Shown here: piece by piece, positions 52,601 through 63,879 of the stretch | How the letters are laid out: every line of letters begins with the position of its first letter | Numbering within the stretch: position 1 is the stretch's first letter | Assembly (NCBI GenBank): GCA_013397455.1 | Contig: VYZB01000536.1 | Span: 133,015 to 197,014, forward strand | Length of the DNA: 64,000 nucleotides | Origin: Crotophaga sulcirostris | Lineage: Eukaryota; Chordata; Aves; Cuculiformes; Crotophagidae | Direction of reading: 5' to 3' | Program-made: the position numbers and the translations under genes | Notes under the pieces: generated by a model | Databases searched by the model: none | What the model saw: the letters and a program-made list of their open reading frames with translations, nothing else | What the model was told of the DNA's origin: nothing

Positions 52601-55600
52601 TTTCAATCAACCCAGCTTGCGTGGACGGTCAAATAGCAATCTTTTAAAATTAACACCATTTCTAACAGAAGCTGATAAGCAGATCATCAAGAGGTTTTTT
52701 TTAGAGCATTTTGGAGATGAAGTAACACATTCAGGATGAGAGAGTACATGCGACAGCAGGGCTCCCATTTGCATAGCCATCACTTGAGTTCCCTCCACAG
52801 CTTTCTAATTTCTAACAGGCCTCTGCAGTCATGGGTAGGCTTGTATTGGTTTGGGGAGCTGGAAATTTATGATGTTATAAGGTAAGATCATGCAAAGTAT
52901 GGCAAAATATTCAAGTTCATGACAAGATTTTTCACAAGCCCCCTGGAGTGTCCTACCTCTGTTTCTATCAAATTATGACTACAAATTGTGAGTGAAAGTT
53001 ATTCCAGCATCCACGTGAGCAGAGCTCTGAACACTGAACACTTCCGAAAATCTTCCCTTGGTCCTTTTTCTACATTGTGAATGCTTAATGTTAGACAAGA
53101 GGTGGTCAGTTTATTACGTTCTCTTGCTATTGAGTTGCTATTAGTTATTTCCACATATAATATCTCTCCCAAAATCAATTACTCTGCTTTTACTTATAGG
53201 AAAATAAATAACAATACCACATTTTCCATGTTGTAGGGATGATCCGTGTATGTATGTCCTGCTACCTCCCTGCCAGACCCAGTGGGGTGTATTCAGTCCC
53301 AGCACCCTTTGGTGGCTGCCCCCCACCAGAGAGAAGTCCCAGTGCTAAAAGCTCCAATGGCAGAAGATGAGGTATGTGGGTTTTTTGGAAAGGCTGATGA
53401 TGATACAACCCCGGAGCACCTTTAATTCACTGGTTTGTACGTGTTAGCACATCCAAGCCACAGAGGACATTGGCTTAGTCATTTTACAGTTTGCGCCACT
53501 GTCTCCTGGCCAAGTTGTGATCGTAAGTTTTGCTCTGGGAATCCTTCATTCAGTCCCAACACTAACCAACCTCCAGATATGCCTTCTTTTTTTTTCCTGA
53601 AGCACTAAATTGCTTGAATTCCCCAGAGAATGAAAGGCAGAACTGTTTTCAAGGACATGGTATTACATTTAGCTGTGGTATTACATGTGCTGTGGTATTA
53701 CCTTTAGCTGACGCTGAGATGTTCCTCACCTACTCCCAAACTCAGACTTCCACAACGTCATTTCATTTCCAGTCATTAATAGGGCTGACAATCTGGAGTG
53801 CTCAATGGGGAAAACCAAAGATAATAAAAAAAAATGCTGCTCAGCTGCTGAAACTGCCTCTCTCAAAGCTGGAATCGTTTTTGTTCATCTGATTCTTTCT
53901 TTGCTCTACATGAGAAGCAGGGCATCCTACATCCGTTAAAGGTTTACCGCAGCGTGCCAAAAATGTGCTCTTCCAAACAGCCACATTCTCTGAATTCTCA
54001 TCAGCAAAGAAACACTGCCTCATCTGCAGCACTATCTTGAGCTGAGCCAAAGCACATGGCAGACTTTGCCATCTCTGGGCAAGCTTGACAGCATCAGGCA
54101 AGCGCACGTAATGCACCGTGGTGAAAAATGCTCACCCTCCTCCACAATAACAAGACTGACAGATAGAATTAGGCTTAGTACAAAGAGATTATTACATGTT
54201 TTTTTGACACAGAAGCAGGTCAAGTATGGGTTCTCTTTGTGGTGGGAAAGAAGTCACAGGTTTTACAACAAACAAGGCAACTTTAAGAAATAAAGTTTTG
54301 AATAAATCCTGGTCTGCAAAGTCAGTCTCTGCATAATGCCACAATATGCCCATTTATTCACTTGGATTAAAGTATTGGTCACTATTCAAGGAACACTATG
54401 TGCCTGTGCAGGTAATAAGCATCACCTGTGAAAGCCATAAATAACATTTAAAATCATCTTGACTACTCAAGTAACCAGAAACACTATGCAGTAGAAGTGT
54501 ACTGGATGAAATTTTAGGTTCACTGAAGTCAATAGTACATGACCAGGATTTCACATATTGTTCTTATTTAAGTACAGTTGTTTTGCAATGCTTATTCCAA
54601 GTAAACTTGGATTGTAAATACAAAGTGGTGCCAAAAAGGGTTGAGCTGCATTGCTATCCAGATACGTACAGATATGTCATACGGGGTGCAATCTGGTACG
54701 TTATACAACTTATTAATTAGTTCCACAACATCTTTCATACATTACTCAGTCTGGCTCTCTTTTCCAAATTTCTCATTTCTAGTTGCTAGTTCTTAATCAG
54801 GAAATACTACACGTGGGTCAAGAACTGTTAGCAGGATTCCTGGTGCCTGGCAGTGCCTTGAACCCTGTAACACTAAGTGTGCACGTGTTGAAATCCCTCA
54901 AAGCAGAAAAATGCAATGTTAAAAGCAGCCCTGAATCTTTACCTCTTCCCATGGGGGCTGGCACAACTCTTCAGAAAATGTGATGGTTATCCTGGATGGA
55001 GCCAACACTGTCTTGTAAGGAGGAATAAACAGCAATGTCGGGCAATCCTGTGTGCTGCGTCTCACTGACCTCAGTTCTTTCATCCATCTGCATGTTCCCC
55101 AGCTACTTTGCACCACATTACCTACAGCTGCATTGACTGGTGCAAGCATGGTTTCCAGCACGCTGCTGTACCTCCTACATTACTGATGGGGTCCAAGGTC
55201 AGTGAGCTGCAAGAATGTGCAAATAAAGGAGGACACTGGTCTCTTGGAAGTCTGCAACAGCAGCAGCAGCATAACAATATGGAAGAGAAGAAATGTGACA
55301 GGAGGTGGCATCATAAGGACATCATGGGACTTGGGGCTGCTGTAGTTACATCTGGAAGTAAGCTCTGTGATACAAGCACGTAATGTAGCTGTGTATGGTG
55401 TGGACCTGCCTCCAAGCACAACTCAAACTTGTCCTAATAGTAGCTTTTGCCTTGGAGATTCTCCGGGGCTCCACTGCATCTGGAAGATACTGCTGAATTA
55501 TTTTAGAACAACTGGCTGTCATACATCTAGGGACCTTGAGGAGCTAGTGTTCCTGTACAGAGCTGTTCTTCCAAAACATCTTCCTGCCTGTTTCCTGTTG

Positions 55601-58600
55601 GTTACATGTATGGACTTTATACATATACATACATATACACACACACATATGCAAAGAGCCACACACTCAATAATAATGATAATTTTTGACCTTCAAAGTA
55701 CAAATGTCTGAAATAAAACCATTCACATGTAACAACAGAGGCTTACCTACATCCCTGTCCCTGATACAGTAGTCTGGAGAGCTTTCAAAGTATACCAGGT
55801 CATTCTTAGTTGGCTTCTTAAATCTCTTATTAGCCACAGTGAAACCCGTGCCATCTTGATTCATGACCACCTGAATCGCTCCATTGTATTTCTTCCACAG
55901 ATAATCTCCTGTTTTCCTAAAGTCTGCCATGGCCAGCCAACAGGTCCTTAGAGTGCACGATCCACTCACACCGTGACATTTGCACTCCTGTTTCAAAAAC
56001 CGCTTCACGGCCTGTTCAGAAACGCAGTAAAATATACACAGGTAAAACAAACTCGTAATTATGCTTCTCAGCCCTTTTCTGTTCATCCTGTAATGCCAGG
56101 CTTGCAATGGGTCTCCAAATCATGGTCTGTAGTGACACCCACTGGTAACATCAAGTCATCCCCATATAGTTGGCTTGCTCTGGTTGCCTGGCTCAACCAT
56201 ACACACAATTGTTCAGCTGATGGGCTCACCTTTCCTGCTCCTGCCAGTCATCCTGAGCATTGGGATGGTCCATAACACTAGGACATAGACTGGACAGGAG
56301 GAAGCGATCTGGGAAATAGGCAGAAGCACTCAGCCTCTTGGTAGGCAAAGGTACCCCCTTTCCCCATTGTTCCAGCTGAAACATTGCTATGCTGTCCCTC
56401 TGTAGCTCACCTTCATGAAGCTGCCCTTTGCCCTGAATAGTGTTTCAAATATTGCCCAGAAATTCATAGGCATTTCATACTAAATGATTTTGTAGAGACT
56501 GTGCAAAGCATCATACCTTGGTTAGGCATCTGGTCTATGCAAAATTTTAAAATATGCTGTTTTTAAAATGCTTGGAATAAGATTTTCATTAGCCTGCACT
56601 GAAGAGACTGCCTTCATCATTAATTTAATGTCTGGATAGTATTAAAGCCATTTCAGTTTAAATGTTGAAGATGAAACTATCTGTATGATGTTAGAGAACA
56701 ACAGATGGATTCATATACTATAAATAATTCACTCCTAATTCTGAAGATATGGATATTAGATCTACAAATATTCTGCCTTAAGTGTTCATGATATATGAAC
56801 ATTCTGGAGTTTTTACAAGAGGAAAAGCATCATGGGAGAAAGGTAAAAGAGAGGAAAGCTCCATGACTAGGAGCAAGAATGATGCATAACAGGGTGCAAT
56901 TTTTCAGTCAAGCAGTGAGTAATAAAGTCAGAATGTGTTGTAAAACCAAAATACTTCTAATTTTCTTTCTTTCCAACTTGTAAACAATTTGCCTACTTCA
57001 AAGAAGTCACTGAAGTTCTCACAGCTCCACTTCGTTGCCAATGGTACTGTCACCAAATTGGGATTCTGCTCAGAAAGGAATTTAAGCAGATGCTTGGTTT
57101 TAAGTAGAAACCAGCCAAACTACTTGCACGTTTAAAACAACTTGCTGGACTGAGGCACTGGATAGCAGAAGCAGCATGCAGAGGACTTTTCTTCAGTGAT
57201 GTTCCTACACTGATACAAAGTAGATTATTTTGTATGATTCATATGGGATTATAATAAATATTTATTCAATATATTTATAAATTAGTAAAACCTTAATAGT
57301 CTCATTTTAAAAGAAACCTATCAACACAGCATCCTCCCCTTTTGGGGTGAGAAAAAGCCAAGGGCACAGCTGGTGGCTTGTGGGTGGGCTGAGGTAGTGA
57401 GGTCCCTGCAAAACTAGACCTGTGCTACTGCACTGCAGGTGCAAAACAGCATCCCTTTCTATAAGGTAGGTCATAAATCATATGAGAATGGCTCATTACC
57501 AATACTGTCTTATTATTTAGCGTATATATTTTTTTTAACTTCCTAAGATGCTCATCTGTTTCAGAAAGTACTTCCCAGCACGGAGCCAATTCACTCCTCT
57601 GAAGTCTTTGCTTATATTGTAGTCTCTTTTGAACACTAAAATAAATGCAGCCATAGTATTGCATGTGCATACCCCAGATCTGAATAGCCTCATCTGCCTA
57701 TATTTCATATTAATTACACCTGCTGGTAATAAACAGGTGGAAGAAAGATGTTGAAAGAGATATTTATCAGGAAAATCATCTACTTGCAGTACAATTGATT
57801 AAAATTTTATCTTTTCTTCTAATAAGGGGTAGTTAATTTAGAAGATTTTACGGTTTATAAAGTGAACTTTTTAATGCAAAAAGATCAGAATACGAACAAT
57901 TTACTTCCTGCTGAATATACATTAAGGAAAAGCAAGAACAAGAAACAAGAAGTCTCTATGAATCATTTTAGAAGTGCTTGGTCTAGCATTGTAAAATATT
58001 TCTCTGTATTATTTCAGATGTTGTGGATGCAGCAAATTTTGAATGTTTTGAATAATGAAACAGTGTATTCCAGTTTCAGGCACTATTTTAACTATTTAAA
58101 GCTACCACCACAAAATGTCAGTGCATGTATTCCTCAGTCCTTGCATGAGCAGTGGGCAATAGGCCCAGCAACTACTCCTTTTACTCACCTACAATACAAA
58201 GTAAAACCTCTTTCTGTTGAAATTCAGGAATGGTATTTTCATATGATGGTTCATGGAGGGGTTTGTTTAGAGCAGGTCATGCCCTAAGGCCAACACCTTT
58301 TGGAGAGACGTGTTTTGGATTCATATTCTTAAAAAGTGAAGTAATTTTATCTCTGCTCACTTTGTGTTTAGGTTTACCATATACATACAGGAACAGACAG
58401 GGCTTTATCCAATGCCATTTTGAATTTTCTCCTTAATAGCCAAACTTCTTCGGTGTGGTCTTCAGCCTCCCTTAGGAATTTCTATTCTTTATTAACTGAA
58501 AGTAAAACTCCTCCATACATAACTATTGGGCTCAAAACAAAATCTCCATCCAAACTGATCCTGCAGTGATTTGGGCCGGGTCTTAAGTTTCCACACAAGG

Positions 58601-61600
58601 AACCACCGAACTGACTTGGAGCGGAGCACTGTTAAGCATTTGCGCTCAGACTGTTGGAAATGTCTGTCACACTGAACCTCCAAAGGAGACAGAAATAGGA
58701 TGGACACCCACCTTCCTTCCAGCTCTGTTGTTATGAAGGTTCATCAGTGCTCTTGCATCTTTTCCTTTCCGTTCTTTCGCATCCACGAAGGCTCTGGCGA
58801 ATTTTATGCCGTAGTCGATGTTATCACTGCAGCCACCCCAGTCAAAACGGCCCTTGCTGTCCTTGGCAGAGCCTTTCTTCTTGGGATCGCAGGAGCAGGA
58901 TTTCAGCTCCCCTTGGCTGCATGCCCTGGTGATGGCAAAAACAACTCCAGCAGAGGAGATGGCATGTACAAAAGCGGATTCCCGACTACCTGAAACAAAA
59001 AAAAGTTACTTTAAAAATCGTTGGGGTAGTTAGTTTGAGTGACTATCCTAACTCCAGCCAGTTAGCCTGGACTTTTTTGCTGAGCAAAAGATAAAACTGG
59101 GCTGAAATCACACAAATACACATCCCCTGGAGCCAGAATTAGTCATGGTTTAAACTTGGACCCCTCCCTGGTAAAAGCTCATCAATATAGTGTTAGAGTT
59201 GGAAAACATTAAACATTTACTTCTGATATTGATTAATATACTTTCACGGATCAGTTATTATGTACAGATACGTGAACAGGACAGCTGGTGTTCCTACAAT
59301 GTTTCATCGATTTCGAAAAATATATGAAGTGCTATCTCAGAGATAGGTTTAAGAAATTATTAAACAGGGACACTGGAACAACACGTACATTGCAAAATAT
59401 TGCAAATAGCTTTAAAAAATAGCTTTTCCTCTTCTGAAGAACTCAGAATAAACTTCCCTACTTAAAAGATACCAGGGAGAAATCCTGGGTTTCATTTTCT
59501 GAAAATAAGTTAAAATTAAGGTTTTCTGTCTAGAAGCAAGCCCAGCAACCATAATTCACACAAACGAGTTCCATTAAATCAATGGCACTGCTTGTGTCAT
59601 CCTTGAGGCAGGATTTGGCCTGGCATCTTTGACTTCCACGCGCCAGTTGCTTGGGCAGTTTTCCCTTCTCTTAAAGAAGATACTTTATTATACCAAAGAG
59701 CATCTGCATTTCTAGACTATGCCTGCTCTTAGGCAAGCGGGTACATGTTTCAATGCAGTAACTGCTGAAGTTTATTTTAAGATGCAGTCATTTACAATAC
59801 AGAGTTATGTTATATTGGCACAACTCTATCTATGGTACTGGGCTACTTTCATACTTTAAAAGTCTTTTAGCGTAGCAAGAGCAAGAAGTAGATTTTTGTG
59901 TAGCATCTAAGTCCACTAGCAGCGAGAGACCTGTTTGGAGGACTTGTAAGTGGTAAGTAACGTTAGCACAGTGAAGCAGGATCCTCAAAGAGAGAATGTT
60001 ATCCATGATTTTACTGTAGGGGCAAATAGGGTAGCATTACACCATACAATTTACTATTTAATATTCCTATTCCAGTAGCATCTAGATGTCTGATTAGGAA
60101 TGGGCCCTCGACTTCTGTGTGCTGTCCAACCCTTTGGCAAATGGCAACTAAAAGCTTGCGAAAGGACTGGGCAAACCCTGTCTTCCCTACACTGCCTTCA
60201 AAATCAGGCAGGAGGTATTATGGCTTGCTACAAATCCTGCTTTTTTGACGATTTCATTTGTAAGAAAAATGTATTCAGAAATATCAACACTTTTCAAGGC
60301 TTTAATTAAAAGGAAACTTTTGATGTCGTTGGAAGATAAATATTTCATTTGAGTTTACTAATCTAATCAAAAATATTTCATTTCAAATTGGAGCAGTGTC
60401 AAGCTTCATTTCCCATCCCAATTACTGCCTGATCAGGATCAGTGTAGAGCTCAGAAGCCCTACGCCTTAATTCTCTCCCATGAGCCAACAGTGAAAAACT
60501 TCACTTTTGGAAAAACTGCATTTTTACTTTTTTTTTTAATGAAATAGCCTCATCAGAATGAGGCCATGTTCTACCAGACATGTTTTCCTGAATGTCAGAC
60601 AAACCTCATCGAAAACTTCAGCTGATGGGTGACGTTACTGGTTACTCACAAATAATTGCCAAGGGAACACGAAGCCGGTTACAGGAACTAACTGCTTACC
60701 AGCAGCAGAGCCTGGCACCAAATGATGCTCCATGGATGAAATCCCACTGCTCCTGTCAGCCTGCCCAGTGCCTCCTGGTCTCCTGCCCGTCCCAGCCGCT
60801 GAGGCAATGGCCCCGGGGTACTTCCCTCCTCCTCTCCTTGCAGGCACCACGCTGCTCACAGCCTGGAGAGGCTGTCTTGGGTGGTGCCGGGGACATCCAA
60901 GGGACACAAGTGCTAGGGCAGGGCCAGCCCCACCAGCTGTGGCCACAGCTGCCTGCCCAGGTGTGGTGTTTGGTGAAAAGAGCCGCAGCTTAGAAGGATC
61001 TCAGCACATTCATCACTTGAGTAAGGACATCCTAGCATGGTAACAGATCCCAGCCCTTTCTTTGAGTCAAAAAGACCTTATAAACTGTCTGAAGACTCAC
61101 TTAGCCCAACATTTAAGACAGCAACAACACCCTGCTTAACAACTTTCCCTCAGCTTGGGAAGCACACTGTGATCCTCAGTTGCCTGGAATCTGCACAAGC
61201 CTGGCTTGTCCCTGTCAGATTTGTCCCCACTTATCTCTGTCCCAGAGCCTGACCTGGGGACCAGCTGCCGCACCCCCACAGAGGGCTGAGGGCCCTGGCA
61301 CGGGCGCAGACCCCAACACCTCGCCGGCAGCACAGGCCTGGCCAGCCTGCGCCCTGCTGCTGCGCCTGCGCCCTGCTGCTGCGCTTCCCTGGTGAGATGC
61401 TCCAGTGGGAACTGCCCTGCTGAAGAGGTTGTTCTCTGCCACCCCAATGTGCTGGGATCCTGTTTGGACATGGACTGCTCCCTTCAGCCCCCCCAGAGCA
61501 CCGGTGTCCCTAGATGGGGTGGGCTGTGCCGACAAGCGCTCTGCCTGACCACTGCATTCTGACACCTCGATTTCTCTGTAGCCCCTAATTTTGGGGTCCA

Positions 61601-63020
61601 TTAGACAATGAAAAACTGAGAAGCTGGGAACTGCAGAGCCAGCCTCAAATATACCAAACCCCCCCCCCCCCTTCTGACCCTTGCCCATGTCTTTCTGCTC
61701 CAAGAAACGTTTTTAGGCAAAGCAACACTTCTCATTATCGTATGTGCTGTTCTGCTGACTGTGACACCCTAGGACAATTTTGCAATTTCCCTTCCCTTTC
61801 TCCTGAAATATAAAACAAAGCTTCACTGTTGCTATGTGTCCCTGTACTTGGCATTGTTGAGGCCACGCCTTGAATGCTCTGTTCAGTTTTGGGCCCCTCT
61901 CACTACAAGAAAGACATTGAGGTGCTGAAACGTGTCCAGAGAAGGGAAACAAGGCTGGTGAAGGGTCTGGAGAGCAAGTCTTATGAGGAGTAGCTGAGGG
62001 AACTGAGGCTGTTTAGCCTGGAGAAGAGAACTGACTGTCCTGACTGACTTCAGCAAGCCTAACAATATTCAAGAATATTGTTGTCTTGGACACATGGTGT
62101 GAATGTTGGGACCGTCCTGTGCAGGGATAGGAGTTGGACTTGATGATCCTTGCGGGTCCCTTCCAACTTGGGCCATTCTGTGATTCTGTGGGATGGAGCT
62201 GGGCTTTCTTTTTTCTCCAGAAGTCAGTTTAAAGGAGCACTCCTAACAACTTTTAGAGACTTCAAAACATGATTTTGCACTTAATCACAGAATGACCTGG
62301 GTTGGAAGTAACCCACAAGGCTCATCGAGTCAAGCTCCCATGCCTGCACAAGACAGGGGCTGGAGAACAAGGTTTACGAGGAGTGGTTGAGGGAACTGAG
62401 GTTGTTTAGCCTGGAGAAAAGGAGGCTGAGCAGAGACCTCATCTCCGTCTACAACTGCCTGAAAGGAGGTCGTAGTGAGGCAGGTGCTGGTCTGTTCTCC
62501 CAAGCGACAAGATGAGAGGAAATGGCCTCAAGTGGCACCCGGGGAGGTTCAGATTAGACTTCGGGAAAAATTTCTTCACTGAAAGGGGTGGATGAGGCAC
62601 TCAGGTATCTGGTTCAGTAGTAGACAGGTATGGTTGGACTCAATGACCTCAAAGGTCTTTTCCAACCAGGGGATTCCACGATTCTATAAACAAGGGCGAC
62701 AGGCGCAGGGCCGCCTCTCTGTCCCGGTGTCACCCACCACTGCCACCCCTAACCCCCCTTTTCCCCCCCGTGCCCCCCGGTTCCCGCGGGACTCACTGCG
62801 CATGAGGACGCGGCCGAGCAGGCGCTGCCCGCGCTCCAGGGCGCTGCAGTCCCAGCGGTGCCGCCGGAACTGGTGCTGGCACTCGGCCGTCCAGGCCGCC
62901 ACGCCGCGGCCTATGGACAGCATGGCCTCCGGGTGCCGGCGGCACAGCTGCCGCTGCCGGCTCACCAGGCCCGGCACGTTGTCGCACATCACCCGCGACG
63001 AGCCCACGGCCCCCATGTAC
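46422..63020 (-). CDS. WNT2: WNT2 secreted signalling protein, exons 2-5 (5' end outside window)
   Basis: Four minus-strand exons join in phase to encode 331 residues and a stop, matching vertebrate WNT2 (360 residues in human) from the Tyr after the signal peptide. WNT2 is a secreted, lipid-modified ligand that binds Frizzled and LRP5/6 and signals through beta-catenin; it is known for roles in lung, placenta and mesenchyme development. Visible hallmarks are the many paired cysteines, the [10 protein letters not shown] motif at 55955-55984 whose first Ser (55964-55966) aligns with the palmitoleoylated Ser of Wnts, an N-Q-T glycosylation sequon in exon 5 after RVC, and the C-terminal [15 protein letters not shown] and CQDC blocks. 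Exon 1 (start codon, signal peptide, ending in a split Trp codon) was not found before 64000. Compared with human as I recall it, one residue is missing near the start of exon 2, and the C terminus reads AGWISQT. All introns are GT-AG and there are no internal stops. Confidence 0.97.
47636..47760 (-). mobile_element. Short CR1 LINE 3' fragment
   Basis: Reverse-oriented CR1 end: TAGAATCATAGAATGG, then 'cccctgccatgggcaggg' and the 'cacctcccaccagcccaggc' block, cut off after CATCCAACCTGGCC. Confidence 0.9.
48338..48653 (+). mobile_element. CR1 LINE 3' fragment
   Basis: Forward CR1 end from near ACTGGGGAGGGACT through 'gattagacattaggaagaaa' to 'ccattctatgattctata'. It lies about 0.6 kb from the reverse copy at 47636-47760, so the two form an inverted pair. 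Confidence 0.9.
53658..53710 (+). repeat. Three-copy 17-18 bp minisatellite
   Basis: TGGTATTACATTTAGCTG, then a 17-base variant, then TGGTATTACCTTTAGCTG follow one another directly within WNT2 intron 4. Confidence 0.9.
54518..54556. repeat. Possible scrap of the same ancient repeat class
   Basis: Carries CACTGAAGTCAATAG followed shortly by CAGGATTTCAC, as in the core and end of the same class of repeat. Too short to be certain. Confidence 0.3.
55619..55651 (+). repeat. AC/AT microsatellite-like tract
   Basis: Alternating ACATAT and ACAC units, about 33 bases, some 100 bases downstream of the WNT2 exon 4 donor in the gene sense. Confidence 0.85.
55747..56011 (-). CDS. WNT2: WNT2 exon 4, with lipidation motif
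   Basis: The 265-base exon lies between a TTCTGAACAG acceptor and a GTAAGC donor. It encodes [20 protein letters not shown] onward to [12 protein letters not shown], 88 residues, and ends with the first base of a Gly codon. It carries the Wnt family signature with the Ser that is acylated by Porcupine in other Wnts. Confidence 0.97.
56012..58711 (-). other. WNT2: WNT2 intron 3, 2.7 kb
   Basis: GT-AG intron of AT-rich sequence. The 141-codon plus-strand frame at 57862-58287 shows no recognisable domain. I see no repeats. Confidence 0.9.
58712..58989 (-). CDS. WNT2: WNT2 exon 3
   Basis: The 278-base exon lies between a TTTTGTTTCAG acceptor and a GTGGGT donor. It completes a split Ser codon and encodes 92 residues, [20 protein letters not shown] to [12 protein letters not shown], including [10 protein letters not shown] and the Wnt signature [13 protein letters not shown]. 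It ends in phase 0. Confidence 0.96.
59553..59624. repeat. Possible ancient hairpin-type amniote repeat
   Basis: The complementary arms CACACAAACGAG and CTGCTTGTGT flank a 'ttccattaaatcaatgg' centre, followed by GCAGGATTTGGCC. This is the layout of old amniote repeats with a 'ccattgacttcaatgg' core. Similar scraps occur at 3109-3172 and 54518-54556. Confidence 0.4.
61346..61383 (+). repeat. Perfect 19-bp tandem duplication, GC rich
   Basis: CCTGCGCCCTGCTGCTGCG is present twice without change, inside the GC-rich part of WNT2 intron 2. Confidence 0.92.
61659..61671 (+). repeat. Run of 13 C
   Basis: Uninterrupted C13 in WNT2 intron 2. Such runs are prone to length errors in sequencing. Confidence 0.9.
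61836..62190 (+). mobile_element. Rearranged CR1 LINE fragment
   Basis: The first part (to about 62035) matches the internal CR1 line ending 'ctgtttagcctggagaagag'; the last part (about 62108-62190) matches a CR1 3' end 'ggagttggacttgatgatcc' with tail ATTCTGTGATTCTGTG. A few hundred bases of the usual body are missing between them and a short non-matching piece with a perfect palindrome (62061-62082) sits at the junction. Confidence 0.8.
62061..62082. repeat. Perfect palindrome, 10-bp arms
   Basis: AACAATATTC and GAATATTGTT are exact reverse complements separated by AA. It sits at the internal junction of a rearranged CR1. Confidence 0.9.
62283..62355 (-). mobile_element. CR1 LINE 3' scrap, inverted
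   Basis: Begins AATCACAGAATGACCTGGGTTG, the complement of a CR1 tail, and runs about 70 bases until it abuts the next CR1 in the opposite orientation. Confidence 0.7.
62357..62688 (+). mobile_element. CR1 LINE 3' fragment with internal deletion
   Basis: Runs from CTGGAGAACAAGG through 'gtttagcctggagaaaagg' and 'aaaaatttcttcactgaaag' and then jumps to 'tggatgaggcactcagg', missing roughly 80 bases normally between these points. It ends at an ATTCTATAAA tail. Its end is 108 bases from WNT2 exon 2. Confidence 0.85.
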
Positions 63021-63130
63021 CTGCGGGAGGGAACGGGGAGGGCAGCGGGGGGAGCAGGACCCGCCGGGGCCCCCAGGCACCGCTGCGGCCCTCGGTGCAC
63101 CCACAGCCGCACCCGCCTCTGCCGGCTTGT
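62700..63130. promoter_or_regulatory. CpG-island-like stretch over WNT2 exon 2
   Basis: Very high GC with many CG dinucleotides across exon 2 and its flanks, in contrast to the AT-rich surroundings. It may reflect a promoter-proximal island; no specific sites are claimed. Confidence 0.5.
62797..63020 (-). CDS. WNT2: WNT2 exon 2
   Basis: The 224-base exon lies between a CCCTCCCGCAG acceptor and a GTGAGT donor. It completes a split Trp codon, then encodes 74 residues beginning [20 protein letters not shown] and including [14 protein letters not shown], the N-terminal Wnt core. It is extremely GC and CpG rich and lies in an island-like stretch. By recall, human has RATGGSS where this sequence has GAVGSS, one codon fewer here. 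Confidence 0.96.
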
Positions 63131-63854
63131 TTTGGTGGAAATCCTTCAAAACCAGCCTCCCATGCTGCGTTTTTAAATAACCCCAAACCCCACTGTTACG
63201 TCTCCGTGTGGTACTTTAATTTTTGTCAAGTTTTTTTTCTTTTTTAATAAATTACATCATCTGTGTCCAGATGGTCCTTATTAGCCCCGAAATGTTTCAA
63301 AAGGTACCCCTTTTATAAAGCCCAAACTACTACAGGTGTCTTCTGAAGGGATCAAACAGAAGAAAATGTCTTTTTCTTGTATTTTCATTATTTTATATGA
63401 TCATAAAGCCGTTAAAGCCATGAGTTCCTATATATGTATATATATTTAAGTGGCAGTTAAAAGACACCGTGACAAAAAGCCATCACAATAAATAACATTT
63501 ATACAGCTGCAGACACAAATAGGGATTTTATTGCGGTATGCTCAGCCTGATAAACCAGGCTTTGATCCCGCGTCAGCCGGTGTCAAGGTTAAATGTGCTC
63601 CCCGGGTCTCGAAGAAGCGGTTTAACTCCTTGTTAAGCCAGGACTTTTCTGCTCGGGCTTGGTCGGGGTCCCCAGTTTGAGGGGCAGTTTCTGTCCCCAT
63701 TCTAACCCCTGGGTGCCCCGCGGGGAGACCAAACACTGCTTGCAGCGGGGTCCTGCGCGCTCGTCCCTTTGCACTCGCACTGCAGCGAGGAGAAACTTGG
63801 AGGGAGGGAGGAGGCGGGAGGGCAACAGAGAAAGGGAGAAAAATCATTGGTAGT

Positions 63855-63867
63855 AAAAAAAAAAAAA
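63855..63867 (+). repeat. Run of 13 A
   Basis: Uninterrupted A13 immediately before the CpG-rich block at the end of the window. Confidence 0.9.
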
Positions 63868-63879
63868 TAAAATCGGTTC

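Larger units (their letters stand above)
46652..55746 (-). other. WNT2: WNT2 intron 4, 9.1 kb
   Basis: GT-AG intron. It holds CR1 fragments at 47636-47760 (reverse) and 48338-48653 (forward), a three-copy 17-18 bp repeat at 53658-53710, a possible ancient repeat at 54518-54556 and an AC/AT-rich tract just before exon 4 at 55619-55651. Frames of 135-158 codons around 48800-52200 lie on both strands without recognisable domains. Confidence 0.9.
58990..62796 (-). other. WNT2: WNT2 intron 2, 3.8 kb
   Basis: GT-AG intron. It contains a possible ancient hairpin repeat (59553-59624), a GC-rich stretch with a 19-bp tandem duplication (61346-61383), a run of 13 C (61659-61671) and a cluster of rearranged CR1 pieces (61836-62688) close to exon 2. 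Confidence 0.9.

Noticed and set aside
60592..61703. Several frames over 100 codons on both strands in WNT2 intron 2
   Set aside because: They overlap in opposite strands in a GC-rich patch with simple repeats, and I recognise no domain or splice context.
62592..63247. Plus-strand frames of 194 and 129 codons over 62592-63247
   Set aside because: They are antisense to WNT2 exon 2 in GC-rich DNA, where stop codons are rare. WNT2 explains the conservation.
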